NCBI RefSeq assembly: GCF_902804485.1 | Contig: NZ_CADCST010000044.1 | Coordinates: 19,867 to 83,866, forward strand | DNA length: 64,000 nucleotides | Origin: Flavobacterium collinsii | GTDB lineage: Bacteria; Bacteroidota; Bacteroidia; Flavobacteriales; Flavobacteriaceae | Reading direction: 5' to 3' | Part shown: piece after piece, positions 41,351 to 50,386 of the stretch | Layout: each line of letters begins with the position of its first letter | Position numbering within the stretch: position 1 is the stretch's first letter | The notes under the pieces: generated by a model | Seen by the model: the letters and a program-made list of their open reading frames with translations, nothing else | The model's database searches: none | What the model was told of the DNA's origin: nothing | Program-made: the position numbers and the translations under genes

Positions 41351-44197
41351 ATGTCGTCACAAAAACGCCTTTTTTTACTTGATGCTTACGCTTTAATATT
41401 TCGCGGCTACTACGCCTTCATAAAAAACCCAAGGATCAACTCCAAAGGAATGGATACATCAGCGATCATGGGATTCATGAATTCGCTTTTAGATGTTATC
41501 AAACGTGAAAAACCGGATCATTTGGCTGTAGCTTTTGATAAAGGCGGAAGCCAATTGCGAAACGAATTATTCCCTGAATACAAGGCTAATCGCGATGTGA
41601 CGCCTGAAGCCATTAAAATTGCTGTTCCTTATATCTGCGAATTGTTAAAAGCCATGCACATTCCGATTATTGAAGTGTCAGGTTTTGAAGCCGACGATTT
41701 AATTGGAACGATTGCCAAACAAGCCGAGAAAGAAAATTATAAAGTTTTTATGGTAACTCCGGATAAGGATTTTGCGCAATTGGTTTCGGAGAACATCTTT
41801 ATGTACAAACCTGCCCGCATGGGAAATGGAATTGAAATTTGGGGAGTTCCTGAAGTCTTGGCAAAATTCGAAATCGAGCGTCCGGAACAAGTCATCGACT
41901 TTCTTGGAATGATGGGTGATGCCGCCGATAATATTCCGGGACTTCCGGGAGTTGGCGAAGTAACCGCCAAAAAACTCCTAAAAGAATTTGGAACGATGGA
42001 AAACCTATTAGCCAATACAGATAAGCTAAAAGGAAAAATGAAAGAGAATATCGAGGCCAATAAAGAAAAAGGATTGTTGTCTAAAAAATTGGCAACCATT
42101 TTATTAGACTGCCCAGTAACCTTTAACGAAGACGACTACGAGTTAGTTCGACCTGATATTGAAAAAACCGATGCTATTTTTCAGGAGCTTGAGTTCAGAC
42201 GAATGGCAGAGCAATTTGACAATTTGTTTAAAACAGGCGACGGGAACGAATCAGCGGCTTCAGCTCCGGTTTCTGATGCCAAATTATATAAAAAACCACA
42301 ACCTAAAAACGAAGATCAGTTTGATCTTTTTGGAGGTGGTTCTACCGAAGAAAATGCCGAAGCAACCAGAACTTCTTTTTACAATACTTTAGAAAACACA
42401 CCTCACTCCTATCAGGCCATTCAGGGAGATCTTGGTATAAAACTGCTTTTGCAAAACCTGCAAAACCAGACTTCTGTTTGTTTTGACACCGAAACTACAG
42501 GTTTAGATGCTTTGCATGCCGAGTTGGTAGGTATCGCTTTCTCTTACGAAAAAGGAAAAGCTTTTTATGTGCCGTTTCCGGAAAATCAGGAAGAAGCTCA
42601 GACTTTAATTGAAAAATTCAGACCTTTCTTTGAGAACGAAAATATCGAAAAAATAGGCCAAAATTTAAAATACGATTTGAAAATCCTTTCCAATTATGAT
42701 ATTACCGTAAAAGGAAAGCTTTTTGATACCATGATTGCGCACTATCTAATCAATCCGGATATGCGTCATAATATGGATATTTTATCAGAAACCTATTTGA
42801 AATATGCCCCAAAACCAATTGAAGAATTGATTGGAAAAAAGGGAAAAAATCAAATTACAATGCGTGATGTGTCTCTTGAAGACATCAAGGAATATGCTGC
42901 CGAAGATGCTGATATCACTTTACAGTTAAAAGAAATTTTTACTACAGAATTAGACAAAACCGAGACTAAAAAACTGTTTGATGAAATTGAAATACCATTA
43001 GTAAGCGTTTTAGCTGCTATGGAGACAGAAGGAATTCGTCTGGATGTCGAATTTTTAAACGCAATGTCTAAAGAAATGGATGTTGAAATCAAATCTTTAG
43101 AACAAAAAATATACGAAACTGCAGGAGAGAAATTCAATTTAGCTTCTCCTAAACAGTTAGGTGATATTTTATTTGATAAACTTAAAATTGGAGGAGCCAA
43201 ACAAAAGAAAACAAAAACCGGACAATATGCAACCGGCGAAGAGGTTTTGACTTATTTGGCCAACGACAATCCAATTGTAAAACAAATTCTGGACTGGCGT
43301 CAGATGGTGAAATTGCAAAGTACTTATATACTGGCTTTACCGGAACAAGTAGACAAAAAAACATTACGCGTTCATACCGATTATATGCAGACCGTTGCTG
43401 CTACAGGACGCTTGAGTTCTAACAATCCAAACTTACAAAACATTCCGATTCGTACCGAAAGAGGACGTCAGATTCGTAAAGCTTTTGTAGCACGCGATGA
43501 AAACTATACTTTAATCTCTGCCGATTATTCGCAGATAGAATTAAGAATTATTGCCGCTTTGAGTGGTGAAGAAAATATGATTGCCGCTTTTAAAAACGGA
43601 GAAGACATTCACAAAGCAACTGCTGCCAAAGTTTTTGATGTGCCTTTGGATGAAGTTTCCCGCGAACAAAGAAGCAACGCCAAAACCGTTAACTTCGGAA
43701 TTATTTATGGTGTTTCTGCCTTTGGATTGAGTAATCAGACTTCTTTATCCCGCAGCGAAAGTGCTGCATTGATTGAGGCGTATTATAAAACCTACCCAAG
43801 ACTGAAATCTTATATTTCTGAACAAATTGAATTTGCGCGTGAAAAAGGATATGTACAAACCATCTTAGGCCGTCGTCGTTATTTAAAAGACATTAACTCA
43901 GCGAATGCCGTAGTTAGAAGTGCCGCCGAACGAAATGCCGTAAATGCACCTATCCAGGGAAGCGCTGCCGATGTGATCAAAATTGCCATGATCAACATTC
44001 ATAAAAAACTAAAAGAAGAAAACTGGAAATCTAAAATGCTGCTTCAGGTGCATGATGAGCTTGTGTTTGATGTTCACAATGATGAACTCGAAAAAATTCA
44101 GCCTATGATCAAACACGAAATGGAAAATGCCTTTACGATGGCAGTTCCTTTAGAAGTTGAACTCGGAATGGGTAAAGATTGGTTGGCCGCACATTAA
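41351..44197 (+). CDS. polA: DNA polymerase I
   Basis: 948 residues with three domains. The 5'-3' nuclease (1-290) has LLDAYALIFRGYYAF and GDAADNIPGLPGVGEVTAKKLL. The 3'-5' proofreading domain is intact: FDTETTG near 377, GQNLKYD and YAAEDAD carry the metal-binding acids, unlike the dead exonuclease of Taq-like enzymes. The polymerase domain has NLQNIPIRTERGRQIRKAF, ADYSQIELR near 723 and QVHDEL near 899. It fills gaps and removes RNA primers. Confidence 0.98.
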   Translation: MSSQKRLFLLDAYALIFRGYYAFIKNPRINSKGMDTSAIMGFMNSLLDVIKREKPDHLAVAFDKGGSQLRNELFPEYKANRDVTPEAIKIAVPYICELLKAMHIPIIEVSGFEADDLIGTIAKQAEKENYKVFMVTPDKDFAQLVSENIFMYKPARMGNGIEIWGVPEVLAKFEIERPEQVIDFLGMMGDAADNIPGLPGVGEVTAKKLLKEFGTMENLLANTDKLKGKMKENIEANKEKGLLSKKLATILLDCPVTFNEDDYELVRPDIEKTDAIFQELEFRRMAEQFDNLFKTGDGNESAASAPVSDAKLYKKPQPKNEDQFDLFGGGSTEENAEATRTSFYNTLENTPHSYQAIQGDLGIKLLLQNLQNQTSVCFDTETTGLDALHAELVGIAFSYEKGKAFYVPFPENQEEAQTLIEKFRPFFENENIEKIGQNLKYDLKILSNYDITVKGKLFDTMIAHYLINPDMRHNMDILSETYLKYAPKPIEELIGKKGKNQITMRDVSLEDIKEYAAEDADITLQLKEIFTTELDKTETKKLFDEIEIPLVSVLAAMETEGIRLDVEFLNAMSKEMDVEIKSLEQKIYETAGEKFNLASPKQLGDILFDKLKIGGAKQKKTKTGQYATGEEVLTYLANDNPIVKQILDWRQMVKLQSTYILALPEQVDKKTLRVHTDYMQTVAATGRLSSNNPNLQNIPIRTERGRQIRKAFVARDENYTLISADYSQIELRIIAALSGEENMIAAFKNGEDIHKATAAKVFDVPLDEVSREQRSNAKTVNFGIIYGVSAFGLSNQTSLSRSESAALIEAYYKTYPRLKSYISEQIEFAREKGYVQTILGRRRYLKDINSANAVVRSAAERNAVNAPIQGSAADVIKIAMINIHKKLKEENWKSKMLLQVHDELVFDVHNDELEKIQPMIKHEMENAFTMAVPLEVELGMGKDWLAAH

Positions 44198-44217
44198 TAA
44201 TTTTAGATTTCAGAGTG

Positions 44218-45354
44218 TTGATTTTAGATTTCAGTATTTTTATAAAAAAATATGCTTTGCTATTTTTTGTCCTTTATACTATGATTGCTTTTAGTCAAGA
44301 GACTTACTATTTGGAAGGAACTTTGGCTAAAAGCAAAATCTATATGAAAATTGACGTTTATAAAAACGACAAAGAGACGAGCTTAAATGCTGTTTACTTT
44401 TATCAAAATTCATTAAAAGACATTAAACTGGAAGGAAACTTAAAAGACAATCTTTTTACTTTCTATTTTAAGCCAAACAATGCAATAACTGAAAAATTTT
44501 ATCTGAAAAAGCTAGCTAACAATAATTTTGAAGGATCCTGGTACAATGCCAAAGGGATACAATTTCCGGTAAAAATTCAACCTATAAATTTTTCAGGCTA
44601 CAAAGCGAATCTCGACAAATATTATGCTGATGATAAACTAAATTATGTAAAGTATAAATTTTTAGAGTTCAAGAAACAGAAAACTACCACTTATAACAAT
44701 AAGGAATTTGTATGGTATTCTGAAAAACACTGTGATTCGGAATTTTTCAGGGTAGGAAATAACTTTTCAGAAAAAAACAAGTCAATCCTAAATCCAATTC
44801 TCGAAAAAATCCACATTCAGAACACTTTAGATCAGCTCAATTGTTCTTCGTCTTTTGAATATAGTGAAGGAAAAGGAATAGAAGGAAGTACTACCGTAAC
44901 TTTTTTAAATTCGAATTTACTGGGATTTCAAATTTCAAACTCTTATTATTGCGGTGGTGCTCATCCAGACTGGGGAAGCAGAGGCTATCTGATTGATTTA
45001 AACAATGGAAAGGATTACGGAATTGACGACATACTGGCTTTTGACAAAAGCGTTACAACAGAAGAACAAAGCAATTTTTCGAATTTTTCTAAATATCGCT
45101 CTGATTTTTTCGCTCCGAAATTATTAAGCACAATTACTTCAGAATATCATTTTGAAAAACCAAAAGACGATAGTGATCCCTGCGATTATACCAATGAAGA
45201 ATATTGGGATTTCCCTTCCTGGAATTACACCCAAAAAGGCATTGAATTTACCCCGATTTTTGCAAGAGTTGACAGGGCTTGCGAAGAATCTTTTTTAGTC
45301 CCTTTTGAGAAATTAAAAAAATACAAAAATCCTAAATTTCCTTATACCTTATAA
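44218..45354 (+). CDS. Secreted DUF3298-like protein of unknown function
   Basis: About 379 residues from a TTG at 44218. The only in-frame ATG (44281) would remove most of the signal peptide KKYALLFFVLYTMIAFSQ, so the start is uncertain. The C-terminal half has YYCGGAHPDWGSRGYLIDL and ends with VPFEKLKKY, the pattern of DUF3298/RsiV-like domains, which have GGAHxNxxxxxxNFDL and a final YxxLK. No membrane helix. The gap to polA contains two copies of TTTTAGATTTCAG. A role as a signal-binding or lysozyme-binding protein is possible but untested. Confidence 0.7.
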   Translation: MILDFSIFIKKYALLFFVLYTMIAFSQETYYLEGTLAKSKIYMKIDVYKNDKETSLNAVYFYQNSLKDIKLEGNLKDNLFTFYFKPNNAITEKFYLKKLANNNFEGSWYNAKGIQFPVKIQPINFSGYKANLDKYYADDKLNYVKYKFLEFKKQKTTTYNNKEFVWYSEKHCDSEFFRVGNNFSEKNKSILNPILEKIHIQNTLDQLNCSSSFEYSEGKGIEGSTTVTFLNSNLLGFQISNSYYCGGAHPDWGSRGYLIDLNNGKDYGIDDILAFDKSVTTEEQSNFSNFSKYRSDFFAPKLLSTITSEYHFEKPKDDSDPCDYTNEEYWDFPSWNYTQKGIEFTPIFARVDRACEESFLVPFEKLKKYKNPKFPYTL

Positions 45355-45357
45355 AAA

Positions 45358-45383
45358 AACCATCAGCTGCGGCTGATGGTTTT
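45358..45383 (+). terminator. Bidirectional terminator between the DUF3298-like gene and lacI-type gene
   Basis: A 10-bp stem AACCATCAGC / GCTGATGGTT with a TGCG loop lies directly between two convergent genes. T and A runs on either side let it serve both strands. Confidence 0.85.
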
Positions 45384-45390
45384 CTGTTTA

Positions 45391-46416
45391 TTAAACTTTT
45401 CTTGTAGATTCTCGTTCTTTCAATTTTGTTTTGATCACGATTGTTTCATAGTCTGATGTTTCACCTTCCGGCTCTTCTAATCTTTGAATCAATCTTTTAG
45501 CAGCGACCTCTCCAATCTCAATTCCGTGCTGACTTACTGTTGTTAAACTTGGCGACAAACGTCTTGAAGCTAAAATTCCATCAGCAAAACCTATAATTGA
45601 AATATCTTCAGGAACCTTATATCCTTTTTTCAGACTTACACGTAAAGCGGCCACCGAATCATTCTCGTCCAAAGCAAAAATAGCATCAATTTTATGCTCA
45701 AAAATGGCATCAATTTTGGCTTTCATATCTTCTTCAGAGTCGGTACGAAGAATGATATTCTCGTTTATCTGAATATTATTATCTTTTAATGCTTTTAAGT
45801 AACCATCAGCTCTTAATTTTCCAACGCTTAAATTGTCTACTGACGAAATCAGAGCAATATTTCTGCATCCTAAATCAATTAAATGCTGTGTTGAGTTTAA
45901 AGCAGAATCAAAATCGTCTACCACCACTTTATCACATTCTACTCCATCAGCAATTCTATCAAACATCACAATAGGAGTTCCATCGCTGATAATATCCGAA
46001 AAATGACCATACTCTTCTAATTTTTGCGCTTCTTCAGATACTGATAATATAAATCCGTCAATAGTTCCGTTGCTTAACATTTCAAGCGTATGAACTTCTT
46101 TTTCCAAAGATTCATTCGAAATACAAGTGATTACATTATATCCTTTTTTATCTGCTACTTTTTCGATACCACTAAAAACCTTTGCGAAAAAGGAGTTCAA
46201 TATATTAGGTATAATTACTCCTATTGTTTTGGTTTTACGATTCTTTAAATTCAAACCAATAACATTTGGTTTATAATTTTTGAGTTTGGCATACTCTTTA
46301 ATCTTCACCTTTGTTTGCTCACTAATCTCCGGGCTATCATTCAATGCCTTAGAAACAGTCGATACAGAAACACCTAGTTCCTTCGCAATTTGTTTTAGAG
46401 TTGCTTTAGCTTTCAT
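45391..46416 (-). CDS. LacI/GalR-family transcriptional regulator
   Basis: 341 residues. The N-terminal helix-turn-helix is ATLKQIAKELGVSVSTVSKALNDSPEIS, then the hinge helix. The periplasmic-binding-like effector domain follows (IGVIIPNILNSFFAKVFSGIE, FDRIADGVECDKVVVDD, DAIFALDENDSVAALR, ISIIGFADG). It is a sugar- or nucleoside-responsive type; the effector and operator are unknown. The gene diverges from the ferritin-like pair, but no sugar genes are nearby. Confidence 0.95.
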   Translation of the reverse strand: MKAKATLKQIAKELGVSVSTVSKALNDSPEISEQTKVKIKEYAKLKNYKPNVIGLNLKNRKTKTIGVIIPNILNSFFAKVFSGIEKVADKKGYNVITCISNESLEKEVHTLEMLSNGTIDGFILSVSEEAQKLEEYGHFSDIISDGTPIVMFDRIADGVECDKVVVDDFDSALNSTQHLIDLGCRNIALISSVDNLSVGKLRADGYLKALKDNNIQINENIILRTDSEEDMKAKIDAIFEHKIDAIFALDENDSVAALRVSLKKGYKVPEDISIIGFADGILASRRLSPSLTTVSQHGIEIGEVAAKRLIQRLEEPEGETSDYETIVIKTKLKERESTRKV

Positions 46417-46443
46417 TTAAAAATAAATTTTATGTAATTAATA

Positions 46444-46477
46444 CAAATATAGTAGAATTACCTAAAATAAAACAAAA
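46444..46477 (-). promoter_or_regulatory. Candidate promoter of the lacI-type gene
   Basis: TTTTG (46473-46477) and TATATTTG (46444-46451) on the minus strand are 21 nt apart. The -33 box lies inside an inverted repeat. Confidence 0.5.
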
Positions 46478-46514
46478 AACACGTTATCCTATTTAAAATT
46501 TCAACGTGTTTTTT
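46474..46514. repeat. 12-bp inverted repeat in the divergent lacI/ferritin gap
   Basis: AAAAAACACGTT (46474-46485) and AACGTGTTTTTT (46503-46514) are perfect complements around a 17-nt loop. It could be an operator for the divergent regulator or an orphan terminator; sequence alone does not decide. Confidence 0.6.
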
Positions 46515-46611
46515 AAATAAAATTAAAATAAGCTTCTTTTCTAAAACCGCAAGTCCTAAAATTTCGTTAATACCTTAATACATGTTATTAACCTTTTAAA
46601 AGTCCTTGATT

Positions 46612-47358
46612 ATGAAAAACGAAGTTAAAATTCATGAAGTAGATCCTTCATTGAATAACAGAAGGAGCTTCCTTAAGCTCAGCGGCCTTACATTAGTTAG
46701 TGCCGGTTTGATTATGGCCGGTTGCAGCGATAATGACAATGACAACGACATGGAAGACACTACGTTACCCGGAATCCGAAACGGCGTCTTTGATTTAGGA
46801 TCGGGTGATTTTGGAGTACTAACCTATGCGTATGCTTTAGAACAACTGGAAGCCGACTTTTATACTAAGGTTGTAAACTCAGCAACTTTTAATGTAACTT
46901 TCAATCCTATCGAACGGCAGGTACTAACAGACCTGTATCATCACGAAGTAATTCACAGAGATTTTTTCAAAGCTGCTTTAACCGGAGCACTTCCTGATCC
47001 GAGCTCTCAATTACTTCCTTCCTTAGCTTTTAACTACGGTTCTTTGAATTTTAACAGCCGTACGGAAGTTCTTGCTACAGCAAAAGCATTAGAAGATACC
47101 GGAGTTGCTGCTTACAATGGGGCAGGAAAATTAATTAAAAGCGCAGACTATTTACTTTTAGCAGGAAAAATTGTTTCGGTAGAAGCCAGACACGCATCAG
47201 CCATCAGAAGTTTAATTAATCCTAATTCTAAAGATTTTGCCGGCGATGATATTGTAAACGCAACAACAGGTTTGGATGCAGCACAAGATCCTTCAAAAAT
47301 TCTACCAATTGCAGGAGGCTTCATTACAACAAAATTTACAGCCAAATATTTACCTTAA
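46612..47358 (+). CDS. Ferritin-like protein with Tat-lipoprotein signal
   Basis: 248 residues from ATG 46612. The N-terminus has a twin-arginine signal NNRRSFLKLSGLTLVSAGL, ending in a lipobox (IMAGC) and acidic SDNDNDND, so the folded protein is Tat-exported and lipidated, likely outward-facing. The ferritin-like helical bundle (Ferritin_2 type) has the metal residues LEQLEADFY, HHEVIHRDFF, LEDTGVAAY and VEARHAS. It may store or oxidise iron, or protect against peroxide; unproven. Confidence 0.88.
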   Translation: MKNEVKIHEVDPSLNNRRSFLKLSGLTLVSAGLIMAGCSDNDNDNDMEDTTLPGIRNGVFDLGSGDFGVLTYAYALEQLEADFYTKVVNSATFNVTFNPIERQVLTDLYHHEVIHRDFFKAALTGALPDPSSQLLPSLAFNYGSLNFNSRTEVLATAKALEDTGVAAYNGAGKLIKSADYLLLAGKIVSVEARHASAIRSLINPNSKDFAGDDIVNATTGLDAAQDPSKILPIAGGFITTKFTAKYLP

Positions 47359-47384
47359 TCTTAACAAGCTAAAACTTAGAAATT

Positions 47385-48197
47385 ATGAATATTTTAAAAT
47401 TTATAGAAACATTTACTGATGATAGCTTGATGAGAAGCACTGGTTCAAGAAGAGACAGTTTTAATCAGTTTGGAAGTATTGGAAAAACATTAGCCTACGC
47501 ATCAATCCCTTTTGGATTATCAGCAATGGCAAATAAAGCATTAGCAAAAGACATTACTGCAACACCCGCAACTCCTATTGGAGCCTTGCAATTTGCCTTA
47601 ACTTTAGAATATCTGGAAAACGAATTTTATGCTATGGCATTAGATTCCGGAGTAATTCCGGCATCAGAAAATGGCGGACGCGATTTAAAAGTTTTTCAGC
47701 AAATAGCAGCACATGAGTCCGATCACGTTAAATTTTTGATAGCAGGACTGGGCGGACCAGCAAGTGCAAATTTTGTCGCTAAACCTACTTTTGACTTTAC
47801 TGTTGGAGGAGCTTTTGATCCATTTCATGACTACCCAACCTTTTTAGCATTAGCACAAGCCTTTGAAGATACAGGCGTTAGAGCCTACAAAGGTCAGGCA
47901 GCAAATTTAATCACGACACCTGATTTACTAACTGCCGCATTACAAATTCACTCAGTAGAAGCCCGTCATGCTTCTGAAGTACGACGTTTAAGAGGATTAA
48001 AAGGATGGATTTCGAATAGTGAACGAGGCGCAGGAATGCCCGCTGCAACACAAGCTGTTTATGATGGTGAAGGAGTTACCGTACAGGCAGGATTCAACAC
48101 GGCAGCTGCATTTGGAGCTTCTGCAGGGTCAGAAGCTTATGATGAGCCACTTACGACACAACAAGTCGTTGATATTGCAAATTTATTTATTGTTTAG
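47385..48197 (+). CDS. Ferritin-like protein, second of pair
   Basis: 270 residues, 26 nt after the first and clearly paralogous in its core (LEYLENEFYAMALDSG, HESDHVKFLIAG, FEDTGVRAYKG, VEARHASEVRRLRG). An internal TGSRRDSFNQFGSIGKTLAYA signal around 20-45 looks like a variant Tat motif without a lipobox. A C-terminal extension (about 210-270) with VYDGEGVTVQAGFNTAAAF is extra to the first protein. The two probably act together in the periplasm. Confidence 0.88.
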   Translation: MNILKFIETFTDDSLMRSTGSRRDSFNQFGSIGKTLAYASIPFGLSAMANKALAKDITATPATPIGALQFALTLEYLENEFYAMALDSGVIPASENGGRDLKVFQQIAAHESDHVKFLIAGLGGPASANFVAKPTFDFTVGGAFDPFHDYPTFLALAQAFEDTGVRAYKGQAANLITTPDLLTAALQIHSVEARHASEVRRLRGLKGWISNSERGAGMPAATQAVYDGEGVTVQAGFNTAAAFGASAGSEAYDEPLTTQQVVDIANLFIV

Positions 48198-48218
48198 CCA
48201 AAACAATTCTAAATATTA

Positions 48219-48250
48219 AACCACCTTCGCGTTATTGTGAAGGTGGTTTT
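48219..48250 (+). terminator. Intrinsic terminator after the ferritin-like genes
   Basis: An 11-bp stem AAACCACCTTC / GAAGGTGGTTT with a 10-nt loop, followed by T residues. Confidence 0.9.
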
Positions 48251-48316
48251 TTTTTATTGTTTTAAATCAAAAACTGATGTCCTGATTTTCAGCAGATAAA
48301 ATATTCTTTTCAGGTA

Positions 48317-48347
48317 TTTGGTTTTAAAATAATTAATTGTACTTTTG
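48317..48347 (+). promoter_or_regulatory. Promoter of rplM-rpsI
   Basis: TTTG (48317-48320), 19 nt, TACTTTTG (48340-48347): a perfect consensus match about 44 nt before the rplM ATG. Confidence 0.8.
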
Positions 48348-48367
48348 CATCCCCTTTATTGGGGATG
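48348..48367 (+). promoter_or_regulatory. 5'-terminal hairpin in the rplM leader
   Basis: CATCCCC / GGGGATG around a TTTATT loop. Transcription probably starts inside the left arm, so the RNA would begin with a short G/C-rich hairpin. Leader-mediated control of L13 has been proposed for Bacteroidia; whether this is that element must be checked against its covariance model. Confidence 0.45.
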
Positions 48368-48390
48368 GAATGTTTAATTAAAATAATATT

Positions 48391-48846
48391 ATGGACGCAT
48401 TAAGCTACAAGACAATTTCAGCTAGCAAAGCCACTGTAACTAAAGAGTGGATTGTTGTTGATGCTGAAGGTCATAACTTAGGTCGTCTTGCTTCAAAGGT
48501 TGCAATGATCTTAAGAGGTAAGTACAAACCAAGTTACACACCGCACGTTGACTGTGGAGATAACGTAATTGTTATCAACTCAGAAAAAATTAACCTTACA
48601 GGTACAAAAATGAATGACAAAATTTACATGCGTCATACAGGTTACCCAGGAGGACAAAGAACTTTAACTGCTAAAGTATTGCAATCTAAGAATCCTGCAT
48701 TATTAGTAGAAAAAGCTGTAAAAGGAATGCTACCTAAAAACAAATTAGGAGCTGAACTTTTTAGAAATCTAAATGTTGTTGTAGGTGCTGAGCATACTCA
48801 CGGAGCTCAAAAACCTAGAACTGTTAACCTAAACGATCTTAAGTAA
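48391..48846 (+). CDS. rplM: 50S ribosomal protein L13
   Basis: 151 residues. Conserved stretches are EWIVVDAEGHNLGRLASKVA, YTPHVDCGDNVIVINSEKI, RHTGYPGG and VVVGAEHTHGAQKP. The stop shares one base with the rpsI start (TAATG), so the two are coupled. Confidence 0.98.
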   Translation: MDALSYKTISASKATVTKEWIVVDAEGHNLGRLASKVAMILRGKYKPSYTPHVDCGDNVIVINSEKINLTGTKMNDKIYMRHTGYPGGQRTLTAKVLQSKNPALLVEKAVKGMLPKNKLGAELFRNLNVVVGAEHTHGAQKPRTVNLNDLK

Positions 48847-49232
48847 TGGGAGTTATTCACAAAATCGGTAGAAGAAAAACCGCTGTTGCACGTGTATATG
48901 TTTCTGAAGGAACAGGAAAAATCACTGTAAACAAAAAAGAATTCGCAACTTACTTTCCAACTGCAACTTTACAATACAAAGTTTTACAACCATTATCTAT
49001 GACAGAAAATGCAAGTAACTTTGATGTAAAAGTAAACGTTTACGGAGGTGGTTCAACTGGTCAGGCAGAAGCTGTAAGAATGGCACTAGCACGTGTAATG
49101 TGTGAAGTAAACATCGAAAACAGAGCTATCTTGAAACCAGAAGGTTTATTAACAAGAGATCCAAGAATGGTTGAACGTAAGAAATTCGGTCAGAAGAAAG
49201 CTCGTAAGAGATTCCAATTCTCTAAACGTTAA
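48846..49232 (+). CDS. rpsI: 30S ribosomal protein S9
   Basis: 128 residues with GRRKTAVARVYVSEGTGKI, VYGGGSTGQAEAVRMALAR and the basic tail ending KARKRFQFSKR, which reaches into the P site. Confidence 0.98.
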   Translation: MGVIHKIGRRKTAVARVYVSEGTGKITVNKKEFATYFPTATLQYKVLQPLSMTENASNFDVKVNVYGGGSTGQAEAVRMALARVMCEVNIENRAILKPEGLLTRDPRMVERKKFGQKKARKRFQFSKR

Positions 49233-49332
49233 TATTTACCTGTCTTGTACATTTGGTGCAGGACACCATCAATTATTTATTGAAATTAAAAAACACAGTT
49301 GTTGTTGCTCTCCTATTGAGGTAGGAAATAGT

Positions 49333-49420
49333 TTAGCATCTAAATGGGTTAAAAGTCTTGAAGTCGAAAGCCTAAAAGTCTTAAAGTTTGAAGCCTATAG
49401 CGTAATGCTTAGTGCCTAAA
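49333..49420. repeat. Reiterated AAAGTCTT/AAAGCC words between rpsI and rpsB
   Basis: The segment repeats AAAAGTCTT, AAGTCGAAAGCC and AAAGTCTTAAAG over about 90 bp without an ORF. It resembles the other word-based intergenic repeats in this window. The rest of the 235-bp rpsI-rpsB gap shows no clear promoter. Confidence 0.5.
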
Positions 49421-49467
49421 GTAAAAAAAACACATTGCTAATCAACAGAACGTAAACTAGTACAAAA

Positions 49468-50250
49468 ATGGCAAACAAAATAGAAGTTAAAGACTTACTA
49501 GAAGCAGGTGTTCACTTTGGACACATGACTAGAAAATGGGACCCAAATATGGCCCCTTACATTTATATGGAGCGTAATGGTATTCACATTATCAATCTAT
49601 ATAAAACTGCAGCAAAAATTGAAGAAGCTAACGAAGCTTTGAAAAAAATCGCTGCATCAGGTAGAAAAATCTTATTCGTAGCTACCAAAAAACAAGCAAA
49701 AGACATCGTTGCTGACAAAGCAAAAGCTGCAAACATGCCTTACATCACTGAAAGATGGCCAGGTGGAATGCTAACTAACTTTGTTACTATCAGAAAGGCA
49801 GTTAAAAAAATGTCTTCTATCGATAAAATGAAGAAAGATGGTACTTTCATGACGTTATCTAAAAAAGAGCGTTTGCAAGTTGATCGTCTACGTGCTAAAT
49901 TAGAGAAAAACTTAGGTTCAATCGCTGATATGTCTAGACTACCTGCAGCATTGTTCGTAGTAGATATCAAAGCTGAACACATCGCAATAAAAGAAGCACA
50001 AAAATTAAACATTCCAGTTTTCGCAATGGTTGATACGAATTCTGACCCAAGAGAGGTTGATTACGTTATTCCTGCAAATGATGATGCTTCTAAATCAATT
50101 GACAAAATTTTATCTTTAGTAACTGCTGCTGTAATCGAAGGTCTTTCTGACAGAGGTTCTGAAAAAGAAACTGAAGCTACAGAAGAAGCTGCTCCTGCTG
50201 CTGTAGAAGCTGCACCAGCTGTTGATGCTGCTCCTGCAACTGAAGAATAA
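49468..50250 (+). CDS. rpsB: 30S ribosomal protein S2
   Basis: 260 residues. The core has LLEAGVHFGHMTRKWDPNM, YITERWPGGMLTNF and FAMVDTNSDPREVDYVIPANDDA. An Ala/Glu/Pro-rich tail of about 30 residues (EEAAPAAVEAAPAVD) follows, as in many Bacteroidota. It is normally paired with tsf, as here. Confidence 0.98.
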   Translation: MANKIEVKDLLEAGVHFGHMTRKWDPNMAPYIYMERNGIHIINLYKTAAKIEEANEALKKIAASGRKILFVATKKQAKDIVADKAKAANMPYITERWPGGMLTNFVTIRKAVKKMSSIDKMKKDGTFMTLSKKERLQVDRLRAKLEKNLGSIADMSRLPAALFVVDIKAEHIAIKEAQKLNIPVFAMVDTNSDPREVDYVIPANDDASKSIDKILSLVTAAVIEGLSDRGSEKETEATEEAAPAAVEAAPAVDAAPATEE

Positions 50251-50253
50251 ATC

Positions 50254-50363
50254 AAATTTAAATTCCAAATTTTAAATTCTAAAATCCAAACACAAATTAA
50301 AAACGTTATGTTGATAATTTAATAAAATTGGAGTTTAGAATTTAAAAGATGGAATTTTTACTT
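50254..50363. repeat. 36-bp imperfect inverted repeat between rpsB and tsf
   Basis: The arms are 50254-50289 and 50328-50363, matching at 30 of 36 positions; each contains ATTCCA, TTTTAAATTCTAAA and TCCAA words. The loop is 38 nt. The RNA would fold into a long AT-rich hairpin between the two cistrons. Confidence 0.85.
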
Positions 50364-50386
50364 TTAACATTAAAATTCAAAATATT

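Noticed and set aside
49171..49419. 82-codon ORF running from rpsI into the gap
   Set aside because: It starts inside rpsI in another frame and ends in repeat sequence; composition is repeat-like.
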